Part shown: positions 1 to 13,059 of the stretch, piece by piece
Numbering within the stretch: position 1 is the stretch's first letter
Layout of the letters: each line of letters opens with the position of its first letter
Source of the DNA: Isoetes taiwanensis
Taxonomy: Eukaryota > Streptophyta > Lycopodiopsida > Isoetales > Isoetaceae
Assembly (NCBI GenBank): GCA_021234155.1
Contig: JAJEKV010000024.1
Coordinates: forward strand, 12,934,913 to 12,998,912
Reading direction: 5' to 3'
Length of the DNA stretch: 64,000 bases
The notes under the pieces: model-generated
The model's database searches: none
The model's input: the letters and a program-made list of their open reading frames with translations, nothing else
What the model was told of the DNA's origin: nothing
Translations under genes and position numbers: made by a program

Positions 1-3000
1 ATATTGCCCTTCATAACTTGTTTTTTGTCCTCAACGTCCATTACGTCCTTTAAAATATGTGTGCATTCAATGTATTTTAGTGTTTTCAATATATGTTAGT
101 TATGGTGTTTCTATCTTATCTAGAAGAGTGTATGGAGAACATAAAGAGATGTCTTACTTTGATGACCTTCACTTTTGAAAAGCATTTATGGTATTCAAAT
201 AGTTTTATATCAATCTCTAGAGCTATTGCTATGGTCTACACTTAGGCGAAACTGACAGAGTTGCATTGTATATTTTCATGCCTTTGAGAACCACTATCCT
301 GTCTCTAAGCTTGCATATCTGATATGTGAACCGTTTATAAATTGTTGGATGGTGGAATATACTTGCTTTTAAACATCCTGCGCTTTTTGCTGGCTTGAGT
401 ACTGTGTCAAATTGATTCAAAAGAGTATTTGGATTAATAAACTTATTTTCCAAGTTTATGAACTGTAAAGCTACACACAGCTGCTATTATAAATGGTTGT
501 CCAATATCAAGATTGGCATATTCTACCAACCATCACGACCATCATTTGCTAGTTTTGCATAAATATTATATTCTGATGCAAGGATCTATGGCACCATTAG
601 GGAATTGCTCTTTTAGGAAGCCTCCAAAATCATAATTTTTGCTATAAAATTGGCAACCTGCATAAAATCATAAAATTTTGCTATAAAATCAAAAAAGGGT
701 ATTGACCTGCATTATCTGATGCTTCACATGTTTGGCAAGTGACTCACTTTCTGAGCACACATATTTCCAAATATACATGGCAGTTCTACCTCATATTTGC
801 ATGTCTCTTTAAGAATGTTAGTTACACGGCCTCTGAAGTGACACCAAATTGTAGTGCATGATGTCATGAGACTCTTCTAAGCAATATCCTTCAAATAACT
901 AAAGAGCTAACAAAAGAAAAATTGCATTTTTCAATTGTTGATCAGGCAGTTACGTACCGTTGCTTTGTAGCCGTATAGACCTCTGCCAATAAAATCGAAG
1001 TCACAAAAACATATTACAGCAGCCACGTACTGACAGCCTCCTCATATAAATCTCAGTAGATTACCTAAGCATTGACCATCAGTAATGGTGCTTACTTTGT
1101 GAACATGATATATGGAGACATCAACAACATTACCTGGAAATCGTGCATATGAATATAAGGAGCTAGCCACAGATGTAGAGCAGACCTGTTATCCATTACA
1201 TTTTGCATCAAATCTGTGCAATGACCACTAATCAATTGGCAGACCTGTTCATTTGCAAATAAGCCTTTGTAGAAAATGCAGAAAAATAAACTCTGCCCAA
1301 CCCTGAGCAGTTAACACAACGATTAGTATACAATTACAACAACCGTTCGTCCTCAGAAAGAAATATACCTGAAATCAAAACTCCTTAAAGGCACCAGCTG
1401 CAATCAGATAAGGAGAGTAAGAAGAGGAATCAGGCAAGAAAAAAATTCTCCCAATTTGTTAACTCCAATTCAAAAGACGCATGAACATGGACCAGTTTCC
1501 ATGCCCACATTTTGTCAAACTTTGAGCAGGTGAAAATGATGTTATTTCTGGAGCTGATTTAGAAAAGGTAATGTAAGTTGATGCACAACATTATCAGCGG
1601 AATGGCTAGTGCTATTACTTAGCTCCTTGCAACAACTTTTCTACAATCAATCATACACAATAAAGGCCAATCTAAAGTAATAATTGTAACACCTGCGAAG
1701 ATCAAAGATGCAGGCTTTTTACACCAAATATGGAGCCCAAATGAGCTAATCTCTTCAAAAATACCTGGAGGATAGCTATGAAACTGGTTGTGCTGCAAAC
1801 GATTCTAAAACAGCTGAGAAGGCAATTCAAGAAGCACACAGTCAATTATCAAATTGGAAGGGGGAATAGGCAATAAAATCAAAGAGATTTACCTGTCTAG
1901 TAAAACACATCTAAATTCGTTATCTCTAGGCCACCTTGCTCCTTATACATAAGGGAAGAACCAACCAGATCAGGTAAAACCAACAGAAGTCCCAGCCAGA
2001 CCAGATTGTCAAACCAAAACTGAAAAGCAACGAATTACAAAAACAGATGGTGCGCTCTACTAATGCAAAATCCTCTGTTGGCGTGTTTGGCCAGATTCGG
2101 ACCTACATGGCGCATCTCTGATCTCTGATCATGAAAACAAACCTTAGCCGGGATTCCTACTTCACAACATACCTATAAGGGCATGGGCATGATTCATTGT
2201 TCAAATGTCCTCCATGCCGTATTTTTCGATTCGACACCTTGCAAGCGTGGAGCAAGGCGAGCCCAAGAAACCCCAAAACCCTACTCCAAATAATACAGAA
2301 AAAACTGGTCTCGATTTTTAGAAGTCTGGAAATATTTCCCGGCAACCAAAACCAATAAATTCTTAGGAAATCAAATTAAAAAAAATTCCAAAAATATTTT
2401 CCACCATGCCGGAAAATCCCAAATTAACAAAGTAGATATAAAGAAGCGCAAGCCAACTTATCCCTAAACCTCTCTACTGAAGCTCGAAAATTACAATTAA
2501 GGACAGTAATCTCGCCCTTTATCCCACTCTCAATTTATGGAAAAGCTTGAATTTCTTTTAGACGAATTGGCAATCGTTAAATATAAACAAAGTCTCTTGA
2601 TTTGGTTGGTTCTGCTGCTCCAAGTGTTCTAGTGTTCTAATATATTCTCTGTTCTTCCATCCATAGATTTTCAATTCCGCCCCAATCTTCCCCGTCAAAA
2701 TTGCTTGCACATGGAAAACACTATTCAAATGCTCACGTTAGAAATTGCGATGTATTTGGCCATAGATATTATCATTGTTCTAAATTATTCTCAGTACAAC
2801 TGTTTTTTCAATGATCTTTTTCAAAATAGAACATCTTTATTTATTTTCAATTTGAGTTCATCTAATTCAGAATAGAACGACTTTATTTTCAATCATCAAA
2901 CTCGGAATTCTATTCACAATCCAACATAGCGGATTAGAGGATATACACAGCTTAGAGTCTTTCTTTTCTCTGTTATACCACAAAACAACTTTCTTTTTAA

Positions 3001-4610
3001 TTATCTAGTTCATGATAGACAACTTTATTTTCAATCACTCAATTCAAAATATTTCTATTAGGGTTAAACATAGCAGAACTTATAGCAGAGCTTAGAGCTT
3101 CCATTACCTTCCTTTTTAAACAACCCAGCTTACCAGAGCTTAGAGCCTTTAGAAAAGAGAAATGCTTCCTTGTAACATTTGCAAAATAGGGATATTACTA
3201 AATCTTAGTCTCAGACTTCGAGATACTCAAGATACTCAATTTAATCGGCTATTTCTAAAATACAGAACATATATAAACTGAGTCAGAACATATATAAATT
3301 GAGTTTGATTCTGGCATAGTCCACAAATTCTAAACACCTACATACGGCGCTTCTGTGCTAAAAATATTTTTAGAAATGGGTGGAAAGCTGTTACGGCTCA
3401 ATGCTGGCTTCGGGGGAGCGGCTGAGGATCAACGCAGCTCAACGCATCTGGAATTAATATTTCAAAAGCTAGTAAATAACTTGTCAAGGGTAGTTTATTT
3501 CTTAATTATGATACTTGGATTAAGGTAGGTAGTTCATTGTTTTAAGCTATGAACCATTGAAGTTTAAATTAAAAAAATAAAGCCGTGGCTGATAACGGGT
3601 GGCGAACCCTTCAGCCGAAACTGCCCGAGATTGTATCAGAGCCAAAGAAAGGCTCCCGGATCTGGAGAAAAAGGCCGAATCTGGCGTTATTACGGGCGAA
3701 TCCACCTATTTCCAGCCGATTCCATGTCTGCCACATCTATTTAACCTTTTGCCAAGTTAATTTTACTGAAAAAGGGATCCGAATCCATGAAAAAAGGTTT
3801 CTCATACTGTTATAAAGGATTGTTGTTTTCTATGAAGAGGGAAGAGTGATCCGCAGAGTCATAGTAATCATTTCCATCACCACTAGGTTGCAGTTTAGTC
3901 TTTAGTGGATAGAATTCCAGAGATAGAGTTGCCAAGCAAGATAACGATTTCTTCCTCGTCCTGAGCCCGGTTGGGTGGTATATTGATCTCCTAAAGATTG
4001 GAGCAAATGTATAATTTTTAGAGCTATCTGAGGTTGTTTCCTTGATTCATTTTTTGTGTTCGTAACAAAAGCCATAGCGTGAAAAATAAGAAATGGGTGC
4101 ATAAGTGCGGGCACTGCCACAAACCTTATGATCATGTAGATGCCTACCTTATATTTTGTGCTTATACAAAGAAAATGCAACGCAATGCAGAAGATTGACT
4201 ATAAGCTATGCCAAGCTAGGAGGCATTACAAAAACATCTCCCAAATAAATGAATGACATCAACCTGATCATCTCGGTGCTGTTTTCTCAGTCGGGATCTC
4301 TTACAGCAGCTCCCCGTTACGAATTCAAATCCTAAAAAGACACTGGAGTCTGCTCGAACTTGAAAAGCAAGCTGCAACACAGCTCTCACAGTACCATCAC
4401 TCTCCACAAACTCCGTCTCTAACCGAGTCCAAATTCAATACAGAAAAGAAAAAGATCCAAGGCAAGCTGTGCTTGTGAATTAATATAGAAAAGAAAAGCA
4501 CCAAGGACAAACCGTGCTTATTACTGATCCATGGATTCGCGGCCCATGGCACCTTCGAATGGATCGATCAAGTGCCTTCTCCAACCAATTCGACTCTCCA
4601 ACGAATTTTT
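1..4610. other. Left flank, no recognisable gene
   Basis: AT-rich DNA outside the 27 kb tandem units. Only short ORFs with no recognisable domain occur. Degenerate internal repetition is visible: reiterated 'ctttattttcaat' and 'cagagcttagagc' phrases between about 2800 and 3160, a repeated 'gaacatatataaa' at about 3266-3300, and 'aattttgctataaaat' twice near 637-690. I see no RNA gene, LTR end or tRNA-like T-loop. It may be intergenic or intronic. Confidence 0.6.
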
Positions 4611-5559
4611 TGCCTCTCCCTCTTTTATTTGATGCGGGACAATCCAGAAGATTCTGGAACAACGGGCTTAAAACTTTCCGGAACCTGCAGGAAGCTTCAA
4701 AACTGAGCTTTCAAGAAACTTCTAGAAATACTATTAGGTCTAGGTGTCGACTTCCTAAAGGTTTAATCCTCGCTTTAATATTTTAGAAGTTTACACGTGT
4801 GCTAACCTAAGCAAAAATATTAACTTTCTATAACAATAGCAAATATCTTTAAGCTGCCCCCTTATCCTCCATATTACAATTATATATTAGAGATATAAGA
4901 AAGAATATGTTTCTTTTTTCTACGGTGCCCATTGTGATGGGCTAGGTTGTATGGTGGCATAGAAAGTGGGGAGAGGATTATAGGGGGTCCCACGACTGGC
5001 GGGAGCCGGGAGCGGGTCCTGGAATCGTCGGCCCACTTTCCAGTCGCCACAACATGGCAACTACGAGCTTACCTGCGCCTGACCTGTTGAGCGGAATCAT
5101 GCTACCACTTTCCATTCCGGAGGTGGAACCAGCGAGCCAGTTGCCATATTGTTAAATGAATAGGTTTAACTATCCGGATCGTCCAACTTGTAAGTTAAAT
5201 TTGGCCTATATAAACTAATATAATATACTACGATATATACTAAAATATTTATAATATAAGAAGATACGTTTCCCTTTCTATGTCTTCTTGTTCATATATA
5301 AGGGAGCTAGAAGATGTTTTTCTTTTCTTTTTTTAAAAGGGGGTCAATTATAAGGTTGAAAGCATGCATGCACTTTTAAAACATTGCATCCTTTTCATAA
5401 AGTTGAAGATTCTTAGGTCTACAAATGGCAAAAAAGCCCTAAATAGTAATGAATGTTTTTTGAGGTGCATATGGCAGAGTAACGTCACATGAAGATGTTG
5501 ATATGAGCCCTTGCAAATTGTCTAGATCACATACTCATATCCAAAAATGATGCCATGTT
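4611..5559. other. Lead sequence of unit 1
   Basis: No gene recognised. Shared with 31418-32350. It contains a GC-rich patch (about 4985-5130) with the phrase 'accactttcca' repeated, then AT-rich DNA with a run of 'atataatatactacgatata'-like text. No LTR, TIR or ORF of note. Confidence 0.5.
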
Positions 5560-5962
5560 TTCTTTTTTGATGAACGTGGATCTTTATTACTCAAAAGAGT
5601 ACAAAGAGTACATGGGGGACTCAAAACCCAGTGGAGAAGATGTCCACTAGAGCAACACTACCCACCACATACATAACATAGAAAAGCAAAGAATACATAT
5701 TACCACGAGCACAACTGTTTGCTATGAGTAAGTCTGAATCAGCAGATATCGCTCCCAAATGACACTCTTGATGTCCTCCTTTAAGAAAGAACACTTATAC
5801 GTCTTTACAATGCGACTACGAGCATCGTTCAGCACTTGTGTATCTAAAAAGACCTGTCCCTTGAGGATGAGAAGATTTCGTCTCTTCCAGATGGACCAGA
5901 TGATTCAAGTAGATGCTAAATGGAAAGCCCTCTTTGCCAACTTGTCCCAAGAACGATGAGTG
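5560..5962 (-). mobile_element. 5'-truncated LINE 3' end
   Basis: Flanked by a perfect 16-bp target duplication, aaaatgatgccatgtt, at 5544-5559 and 5963-5978. On the minus strand the insert ends in an A-rich tail after an 'aataaag' signal. Just upstream it can be read as a decayed protein containing 'IIWSIWKRRN', a motif typical of the extreme C-terminus of plant LINE reverse transcriptase polyproteins, after the zf-RVT domain. Only about 400 bp remain, as expected from 5' truncation during target-primed reverse transcription. Stops interrupt it. Confidence 0.8.
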
Positions 5963-6189
5963 AAAATGATGCCATGTTGTTATTTGTTAACCCTAAATTT
6001 TTAAATTTTCTCGCCACACTCTGTTCGGCTACCATAACACTAGATTATAGTGCCATCTCCATTGCTCGATAGATTTTTATAAATGTTCATCTCAACAACG
6101 GCCAAGATGGGCCAAGATGAACGTCTTGGATTTCGACCCAGGACCTCTCATCCTATTGGTTGGTCTAAATAGGGTTTGTTTCTCGCCTT

Positions 6190-9073
6190 CGTCTTAACTA
6201 TCTTCGCTTCGACTACTCTGCCTTGGCTCCTAGCTGTGGCCGACTTCTTAACTTCGGCTATGGCGCTGCTGCGATGCAAGGGTTCTTCGAGCTGCTGCTA
6301 GTACTTCGAGCAGTGCACAGGGGAGGTTAGGTGGAAACCTAAAGTATTGTGACCGAGGCTTGCATAGAAATTCGGCATCCAAGAAACAAATCAAATGTTG
6401 TGGCCAAGAACCCTTAGCTCTTGCATGTTTGCCTAGAAAAGGATGCCTCCATGCCTTCGACCATTTTTTGCTCCGGCTATGTTTGAGTCATTTCCCAAGT
6501 TCAAGCCCGATAAAAGGAAGCGTCATATGTCTTTAATAGGGCAGGATTTGAGCTTGATTTAGGTTACATTACTAAAGATTCAAGAAATTTTGTTCAAGAA
6601 ATAATCCTTAGTGTTATTTGGTGTAGGCACTTGAGGAATTCATTGAGAAAATGGGAATTTAAAGGTAGCTCGCCAGGATCAACATAGCAGGCAACAGATC
6701 AAATGTTAGACGATCACCAGATCTGTGGGAAGCCCCAAAATTAGTTGGCATTGTCGTTCAAATGGCTACAACCCAATTTTTATGCAAAATATGCAAGAGC
6801 AATGTTTTTTCTGAAGTTGAAGAGGCCAGGCACTTAATTTTTCAATGTTTTTATTTAAAGGAGTATTAAATAAAGAATTCAAAGCATGCAGCGGTGTGAT
6901 AACGATAGCTATTGTGTGCATGAAACATTACAATATCACTTAAGAAGAAGAGGTTAAGGGAACTTATCCAAATGATGCAGATACAACAATATCTACAGAG
7001 CCAAATACTACTTTATATAAAGCTTTCTATAGATGGTTTAGGGGAAGAATTGCATTGCTTAAAATAACACCCAAATGCTCCAAAGAAAGCATCAGTTGAA
7101 GAGGTTTCTGTAAAAGATCATGCGACTTGAAGAGATCTGTGTAAAAGATCATGCAACTTTGTACATTTAATCACTACTTTGTATATTGATATCATTGTTC
7201 CATTTTCTTATGGAGAAGCACTGCCTATTACTACATAATCTTGAGCAAGGCCTCTTACCGCCCTGAGCATTCAAACATACGTCATAATTTTGAGAAAAAG
7301 AACATGTTCATACTGCTTGTGTTGTCAAAGACCCTGGATTTCATCATTAACATCTTGAAAAATCTCAAAAACAATACACCAAGAGGTAACATCCTAGCAT
7401 GAGAAACACCCTAGCATGACCCTTTTCTGGTACCAATGTTTGGTAAGAGCAAGTGAAAAGAATATGAAGTCATATCAGTGTTGTTTACGTACCCGTATTT
7501 TACATTCACATACGTCCCGTACCTTCCTTACAGTACTATACGTACTGTACCTATAAGTTGATAGGTCAAATTGAGGTCTTGTTTTATTAGTACCGTACTT
7601 AACGTATTAATACATACAGTACGTATGATACGTATTAAAAAAAAAAAAAAAGCGTCCAAATGACATTAACCAATAGAATTGGTAAAATTATACATTTGGA
7701 AAAATACATTATTATATATTATAGAATAGGAGTAAAAAACGCATTAGGAGAGTTTAGACATTAGGGAAATTATGGAATTGTAGTTTTAAAAAAAAAAGGA
7801 AAAAAAAAACCAATCTTCTTGCAAATAAAAACCCAAAATCTCTGTGTTTTTGCCCTCTTTCTTCTTACCCTAGTCGTTGAATCGAAATGGAGATGGAGAT
7901 GCAGACCCACGTTTCTCCTTGTTTTGTTATGGTAGGAGGCAGACCTTCTCCTTAATACTTCAATAGGTTGCATTCATGCTAGGAAAGAAATACAGAGGTG
8001 AGCAAAGTTTGAGAAATACTTAATTTTCTAGAGTAATATATTCTGGTTCATTATTTAAAACTTGAAGTTCTTCATACTAGTTGTTATTGCAACTATTTCA
8101 ACTGGAATACAAGAAATAATAGTTCTAAAAATTACAGGAAGTACTTAACGTACTGTACGTAAAATACGCATTTTACGTATTTAATAAGTATTTTATAATT
8201 CTAAAAAACGTATTTAAAGTACTTTTTAAATGAGAGGTATGCATACGGTATTAATACGTTAAGTACGTATAATACCCGTACCGTACTAAACGTACCTGAC
8301 AACACTGGTCATATGGTACTTCATTCAAAGCTTTCATAGATGGTTGTGCAAAGAGTTAGATGGCTTAATATCTCCCATGTGGTCCATATAAAACATCAGT
8401 TGAAGAGGTCTTGTAAAAGATCATGCAACTTTGCATACTGAACTATAAATGCATCATCATTCCATTTTCTGTTGTACAGTCACTGCCTATTACTACATGA
8501 TATAGGTGGGCCCTGAGCATTCAAATATTGGTCATCATCTTGGGGAAAAAGAACACATTCTTGCTGCTTGTATCCTCAGATACCCTGGAATTTAACATTA
8601 ATATCTTGAAAAATCTTCTTAACAATACTGCTAGCAATCTAAACTGCAAGGTAGTATCCCAGCATGACACTTTTCTAATACAACATGCAGTAGATTACCT
8701 ATAAGAAAAATCTTTCATCATAACACTTACAAAGAACATATTACATCCTAATCTTTATGCATGCATAAGATAGCCTTTAGATAATGAGAAACATAATGCT
8801 TGCATGAGAAACAAAATGATTGTACGCAAACAACTAGCTTGTGTTGATTTCTCACGTTCTTATGTTCTTTAACACCTCCCTGCTCCCAGATTGAGCATTA
8901 GACAAATTAGACATGGATGCCTTTCTTGATAAAAAAAATTCACTGATAAGATTTCTCACGTTCTTATGTTCTTTAACACCTCCCTGCTCCCAGCTTGAGC
9001 ATTAGACAAATTAGACATGGATGCCTTTCTTGATTAAAAAAAAATCGCTGATAAGAAATTTCACATGTCCCAA
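6190..9073. repeat. A block, copy alpha of unit 1
   Basis: Homologous to 24105-27745 (A'') and, from 6839 onward, to 18765-20167 (A'). It contains two diverged tandem modules, about 7020-7410 and 8320-8680, sharing 'agctttc(t)atagatggtt', 'agcattcaaa' and 'aacatcttgaaaaatct' phrases in order. Near its right end is a 104-bp tandem duplication (about 8848-8951 and 8952-9055, 'ctcacgttcttatgttcttt'). Short ORFs occur in the modules but none is recognisable. The right edge is the insertion point of the LTR element. Confidence 0.7.
7476..8307. mobile_element. hAT-like MITE, 832 bp
   Basis: Terminal inverted repeats CAGTGTTGT ... ACAACACTG, flanked by the target duplication gtcatat at 7469-7475 and 8308-8314. 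Empty sites ('gaagtcatatgg') are present in the homologous A' block near 19405 and in A'' near 54017, which fixes both ends. The subterminal 150 bp on each side are rich in TACGTA/CGTAC words in both orientations, as in many hAT MITEs. hAT usually gives 8-bp duplications; 7 bp match exactly here, so the superfamily call is moderate. The interior shows no transposase; a 67-codon minus-strand ORF (7770-7973) is probably incidental. Confidence 0.8.
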
Positions 9074-10698
9074 GCTGACGCTCCCCTAAATATACTGGCT
9101 CCCACCGTACCTCCCGTAGGGAAATCCCCATCCGGTCCTCCGACTGCACGGGCCCTCCGTCTATCCCGCACTCTGAAATCTCCGTAGTGCGGGAAGGGGA
9201 CACGAAGGTGTATTGCGCGCCCTTCCCCTATGGGCTCCTATCACAGCGGAAGCATTAACATCGTCAGAACTAGCAATAACAATACATCACACTACCTCAA
9301 AGGGTAGCTCATCCACATATTCATAGGTGCAATAAACATAATCATATGCCATAAAACATGAGAGCTCCTACCCGTGGCTCCGACATATAAAAGTCGACTG
9401 ACTGGACAGGCCTCAAGATAGAGCAGACCGAGTCATAACAATGGCGAGGCTGACATAAGACAATGGCTAGAGTTGACCCTCCATCCGCCCCTCTTGTGCA
9501 TACTTTGCGGTGGGCTAGATCGGAACTCGGCATGACTCTAACCTTCCTGATCACGCAATCCCATGGTATCACCCATCAGGACTACTCCGGGTTGCATCTT
9601 CTGGTCCCACGAGGTAGGAAGGGTTGCATCTACCCTTCCCGAGTCTAGAGGCTCCCGCAGGCTAGAGAATCGTGGCGACACACGATTCGTGTCCGGCCCG
9701 AACCCCCAAAACAAGAGTCAAGTGACACTTGCAACTCTTGAGAGGTGGCGACACCATTGCCCGGAGGTGTCGGGCCCATGCTGCGAGCCCACCGCAGTGA
9801 CCGACCATAAGCCTGGCCCACTATGGGATCCCCGTAGGCCCCACTGTGCGGGATCCACCCTCCATCTTGCCTCTAGCCCGTTGTGTAGTGCTGAGTCACA
9901 TCATAGCTTCCATAGCGGTGGGTTCCTATGCACAGGCCATCTAATAGGAACTAAGGGATCTACACTAGGAGCATACTACATATGGCCCTAGGTCTCTACC
10001 CCCCTTCCCAATACAAGAGGAGCAAACATGATCAACCAACATCCCATAACATCATATCATGATAATCATAATAAGAACATCTTAACCTAATCATACATAT
10101 CTAACTAACATTTAGGGTTCCTTGATTAGGGTTCAAGATGTTCAACAAAGGTTCTAGGGTGGCTCTACTCTAGACACGAAATACTAACCCATCTGGAGTG
10201 CTAACTTCCAGATGTACTAACATGAACTCTACTCAACCTACCTCCTCCAGAAGCGCTTCCTCCCATCCCTGGCATCTCCATGCTCCTTGACGTGGGTCGA
10301 AGACTTGCTCCATCAACGATCATGCACACCTTCCAGGGGCTGCTGCTCCAGGCTAGGCTATGACGAACGATGCTCGAAACGGGGTTTCGGGCACGTAGAT
10401 GAGAGTTCAGGTGCTAGGTCATGGGGAAAGGGTCTAGGATTAGGGTTAGAGCCCATATAGGTGTGGGTCCACATGGGATGCCACGTGGCACCACTAGGAC
10501 GAGGCCGTGTGGCGGTTGCCCAATAGGATAAGGCCATGTGGAAATGGGCCTTATCCTAAGGTTATCTAAGTTAAACAATTAACAGATGTGCACCCCTGCC
10601 ACTTTCTAAGGCATACAAGGCTACCTAGGTAGACTTGTATGGTGACGGGTCGAGGAATATACGTGTTTATAGCGTATATTCCCACAGAACGCGTCACA
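9074..10698 (-). repeat. 3' LTR of the chromovirus, unit 1
   Basis: About 1.6 kb. On the plus strand it begins near 'gctgacgctcccc' (a corrupted TGTGACGCTCCC) and ends GCGTCACA at 10698. The ends were fixed by comparison with the three other LTR copies and the empty A''-B site. On the minus strand the LTR starts TGTGACG after a purine-rich tract. Near the U3 start are two inverted repeats: CATACAAG...CTTGTATG around the palindrome CTACCTAGGTAG (10612-10641), and GAATATACG...CGTATATTC. Confidence 0.85.
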
Positions 10699-10711
10699 TT
10701 CTCCCCCACTT
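10699..10711 (-). other. Polypurine tract, unit 1
   Basis: Immediately inside the 3' LTR the minus strand reads 'aagtgggggagaa' directly followed by TGTGACG, the expected position and composition of the plus-strand primer site. It fixes the polarity of the element. Confidence 0.75.
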
Positions 10712-11545
10712 AGGACAATGCTGTCCTCAACATTGCACTAAGGTGACGAGCCTACTCTATCCTGCAAAACCACAAAAGAACATACACTCCAATTTAAACG
10801 ATCAACTTCCTATTAAAGAGTTAAATGTCAAAATTTAGGCTATATTTGTACTTATACAAAATTATATAGCCTTGTTACTTCTTACAATAATTCAAAATAT
10901 TATTATAAGAGTTATTAGGGTTCATAATCTAAATTATGGTTCCCCCATCTTCTCGTAATGCGCCCCACCTCGATGCTCACTTCTCACTTTCCTGCACAAG
11001 GAGCACATTACGTTAGTTTAATTAATAAGTTTGTGGTTTTAGGGGACCACCCCCCTTACCAATACCTTGCACTCGATCATGGCCCTTTCGGATTTGAGCT
11101 TAAGGACCATTTAAGATGATCCCATCATAAGCCCATGATCATCAAGTGCTACCTTGTACTCGATTGCCGGTGCGAAAGTACCCCTAGTGCATCATGCCCC
11201 AAGGGTTTTAAGCTAGGGAACGTCTCACGATCCCATCATCGCACATGATCACTTTGACCTTCACCATGACCCCCCTATGGCCAGGTGTGCGAACCCCGCA
11301 TCGTGGCATAGGGAGCATCCGACCGATGTCCCATCATCGCGCACCATGCCTTACTTCTCTATCTCTCTCTCTCGCATGACCCTAATGGTCATGCGCACCT
11401 CTGGTGCATGGTGGCCTAGAGAATGCCTTAAAAGGCGTGTCCCATCATCGCCCCACGCTTCCAAGATTCTCGCACAGGTGCTCTACTAACTAGAAGACAT
11501 GAGCCAGAACTTAAGGCTAACTAAGAAGCATACTAAGCTAACCTT
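10712..11545. other. Retrotransposon 3' untranslated interior, unit 1
   Basis: Between the chromodomain ORF and the polypurine tract. No ORF of note on the minus strand. It contains three loosely repeated phrases 'gatcccatcatcgc(a)catgatc' (about 11118, 11230, 11326) and a short ctctctctc run at about 11362. Unit 2 counterpart is 37489-38318. Confidence 0.6.
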
Positions 11546-11797
11546 CTAACCTTCTGGCAAGTCGGGGTCGACCAAGTCGGAGACGACTCGCCCATCAAAC
11601 TCCTTCATAAACTCTGGGTATTGCTTCTCCAAATCTCGCTTCAATACCCATGTCGCGTCTTCCATGGGCAAGTCGTCACTTGACCAAATCTTGGAGGAAC
11701 TGAGACCTCCTAGTCTTCTTGAATGACTTATCAAGAAGTAATTGTGCACAATTTCGACTTGCTCCTCCGTCATTTCCAACAAAGTTGGAGTATCCAA
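11546..11797 (-). pseudogene. Retrotransposon chromodomain, unit 1
   Basis: C-terminal piece of pol. The final 40 codons, 'MEDATWVLKRDLEKQYPEF' onward, match the second half of a chromodomain, in which an aromatic/acidic segment follows the YLVKW core. In this copy the YLVKW part is scrambled by frameshifts near 11680-11740, where unit 2 reads it cleanly. Chromodomains at the integrase C-terminus steer chromovirus insertion toward marked chromatin. Confidence 0.7.
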
Positions 11798-12880
11798 GAC
11801 CTCCTCAGGATTAGGATTGTGCTTTTCAATAAACTTCTCTGTCCGATTATTTCCCGAGGCATGCCATGGAGCCTAAAAATCTCCTTTACAAATAACTTGG
11901 CGGTATCTAATGCTGTGTCCGTAGTCTTACAAGACACAAAATGTGCCATCTTAGATAATTTGTCTACTACGACCATTAATGCATCCTTGCCTCGAAGAGT
12001 TTTGGGAAGTCCTGTGATAAAATCCATGCTTACCACTTCCCATTTCGCATTCGGCACTGCTAGAGGTTTCTTCATTCCCGGCCAGAAATAACTACTTCGA
12101 ATCTTGAAGTAGGTCTTCATAAAACCTGCATGCCCTGCTATTGGGCTGTTGTGTGTGTCATGAAGAATTAGCTTCCTTATACCTGACGATTCGGGCACAC
12201 ACAACTTATCCTTATGGTACAACAAGCTGCCTTCCTTCTTATAATGCTTGAAGGCTTCTCGTTCCTTATCTGTTCTAGCCTCCTTAGAGAGGCTTTCCCA
12301 TACCTCCTTGAAATCACCATCAAATGGTAATGTCTCCTCAATTTTCTTGCCATACCCACTCGAAAGAGTTGATATAGCATTAAAATGCGTTCTCGTCTCA
12401 AGGGTCTTCTAGAAAGAGCATCGAAGAACCACATTCAACTTACCTAGCTTATAAGCAATCTCAAAATCATACTTTCTAGGAATTCCATCCACCTCCTTTG
12501 CCTTAGATTGAGGAGGTTGGGTAAAGATGTATTGAGGCTCGTGATCAAGATCTAACAGTTCTTAAACTTCCTCCCAAGCAAATAATGCCTCCAAATACCT
12601 AAGAGCTCTCTAATAGCTAGAAGTTCCTCCAAATGATCATGGGTTGGATAGGGTTGGATAAGCATGCTCGGTGTCGTTCAACTTCTTGGAATCATAGGCC
12701 ACTACTCTTCCTTCTTGCATAAGGACTCCACTGCTATCTTGCTTTACGTGCATTGCTACTATCTTGTCCTTGTTCAGATCGGATGCGCAAAACCAGCAAT
12801 TGGTCTGTTGTTAAGGCTTCCTTAAGCTTTTCAAATGAAGCTTGAACATTTTCTAGCCAATGTGTTCCCCAATCTAACAC
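11770..12880 (-). pseudogene. RNase H and partial integrase, unit 1
   Basis: Decayed counterpart of 38546-39640. The integrase part (11770-12225) is open and nearly identical to unit 2; the RNase H part is broken by frameshifts at 12415, 12470-12560 and 12650-12780. Most lesions sit where unit 2 has CTG or CAG, so some may be sequencing error. The same two integrase deletions as in unit 2 are present. Confidence 0.8.
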
Positions 12881-13059
12881 TCTTAGTGAGGTCCGGTCAA
12901 AGGGGCGCCCACTTAGCGAAGTCCTTCACGAACTTCCTAATAACCGCTGCACCTAGAAAGCTTCTTACCTCCGCCACATTCTTTTTGTCTTTGGCCAATC
13001 CACTACCGCTTCAATCTTTATGGGTTGGGTGGAGATCCCTTCCGTCGATATGACATGGC

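Noticed and set aside
4301-4350. tRNA T-loop-like 'gaattcaaatcc'
   Set aside because: No matching acceptor stem or anticodon arm upstream.
7770-7973. 67-codon ORF identical in both units
   Set aside because: It sits in the non-coding centre of a MITE and contains homopolymer-derived Phe and Arg runs; identity reflects the duplication only.
9563-9991. 142-codon plus-strand ORF
   Set aside because: It lies wholly inside the LTR, on the strand opposite to the element, and is broken in the other LTR copies.
11723-12091. Plus-strand ORF over the integrase
   Set aside because: Antisense shadow of the integrase frame.
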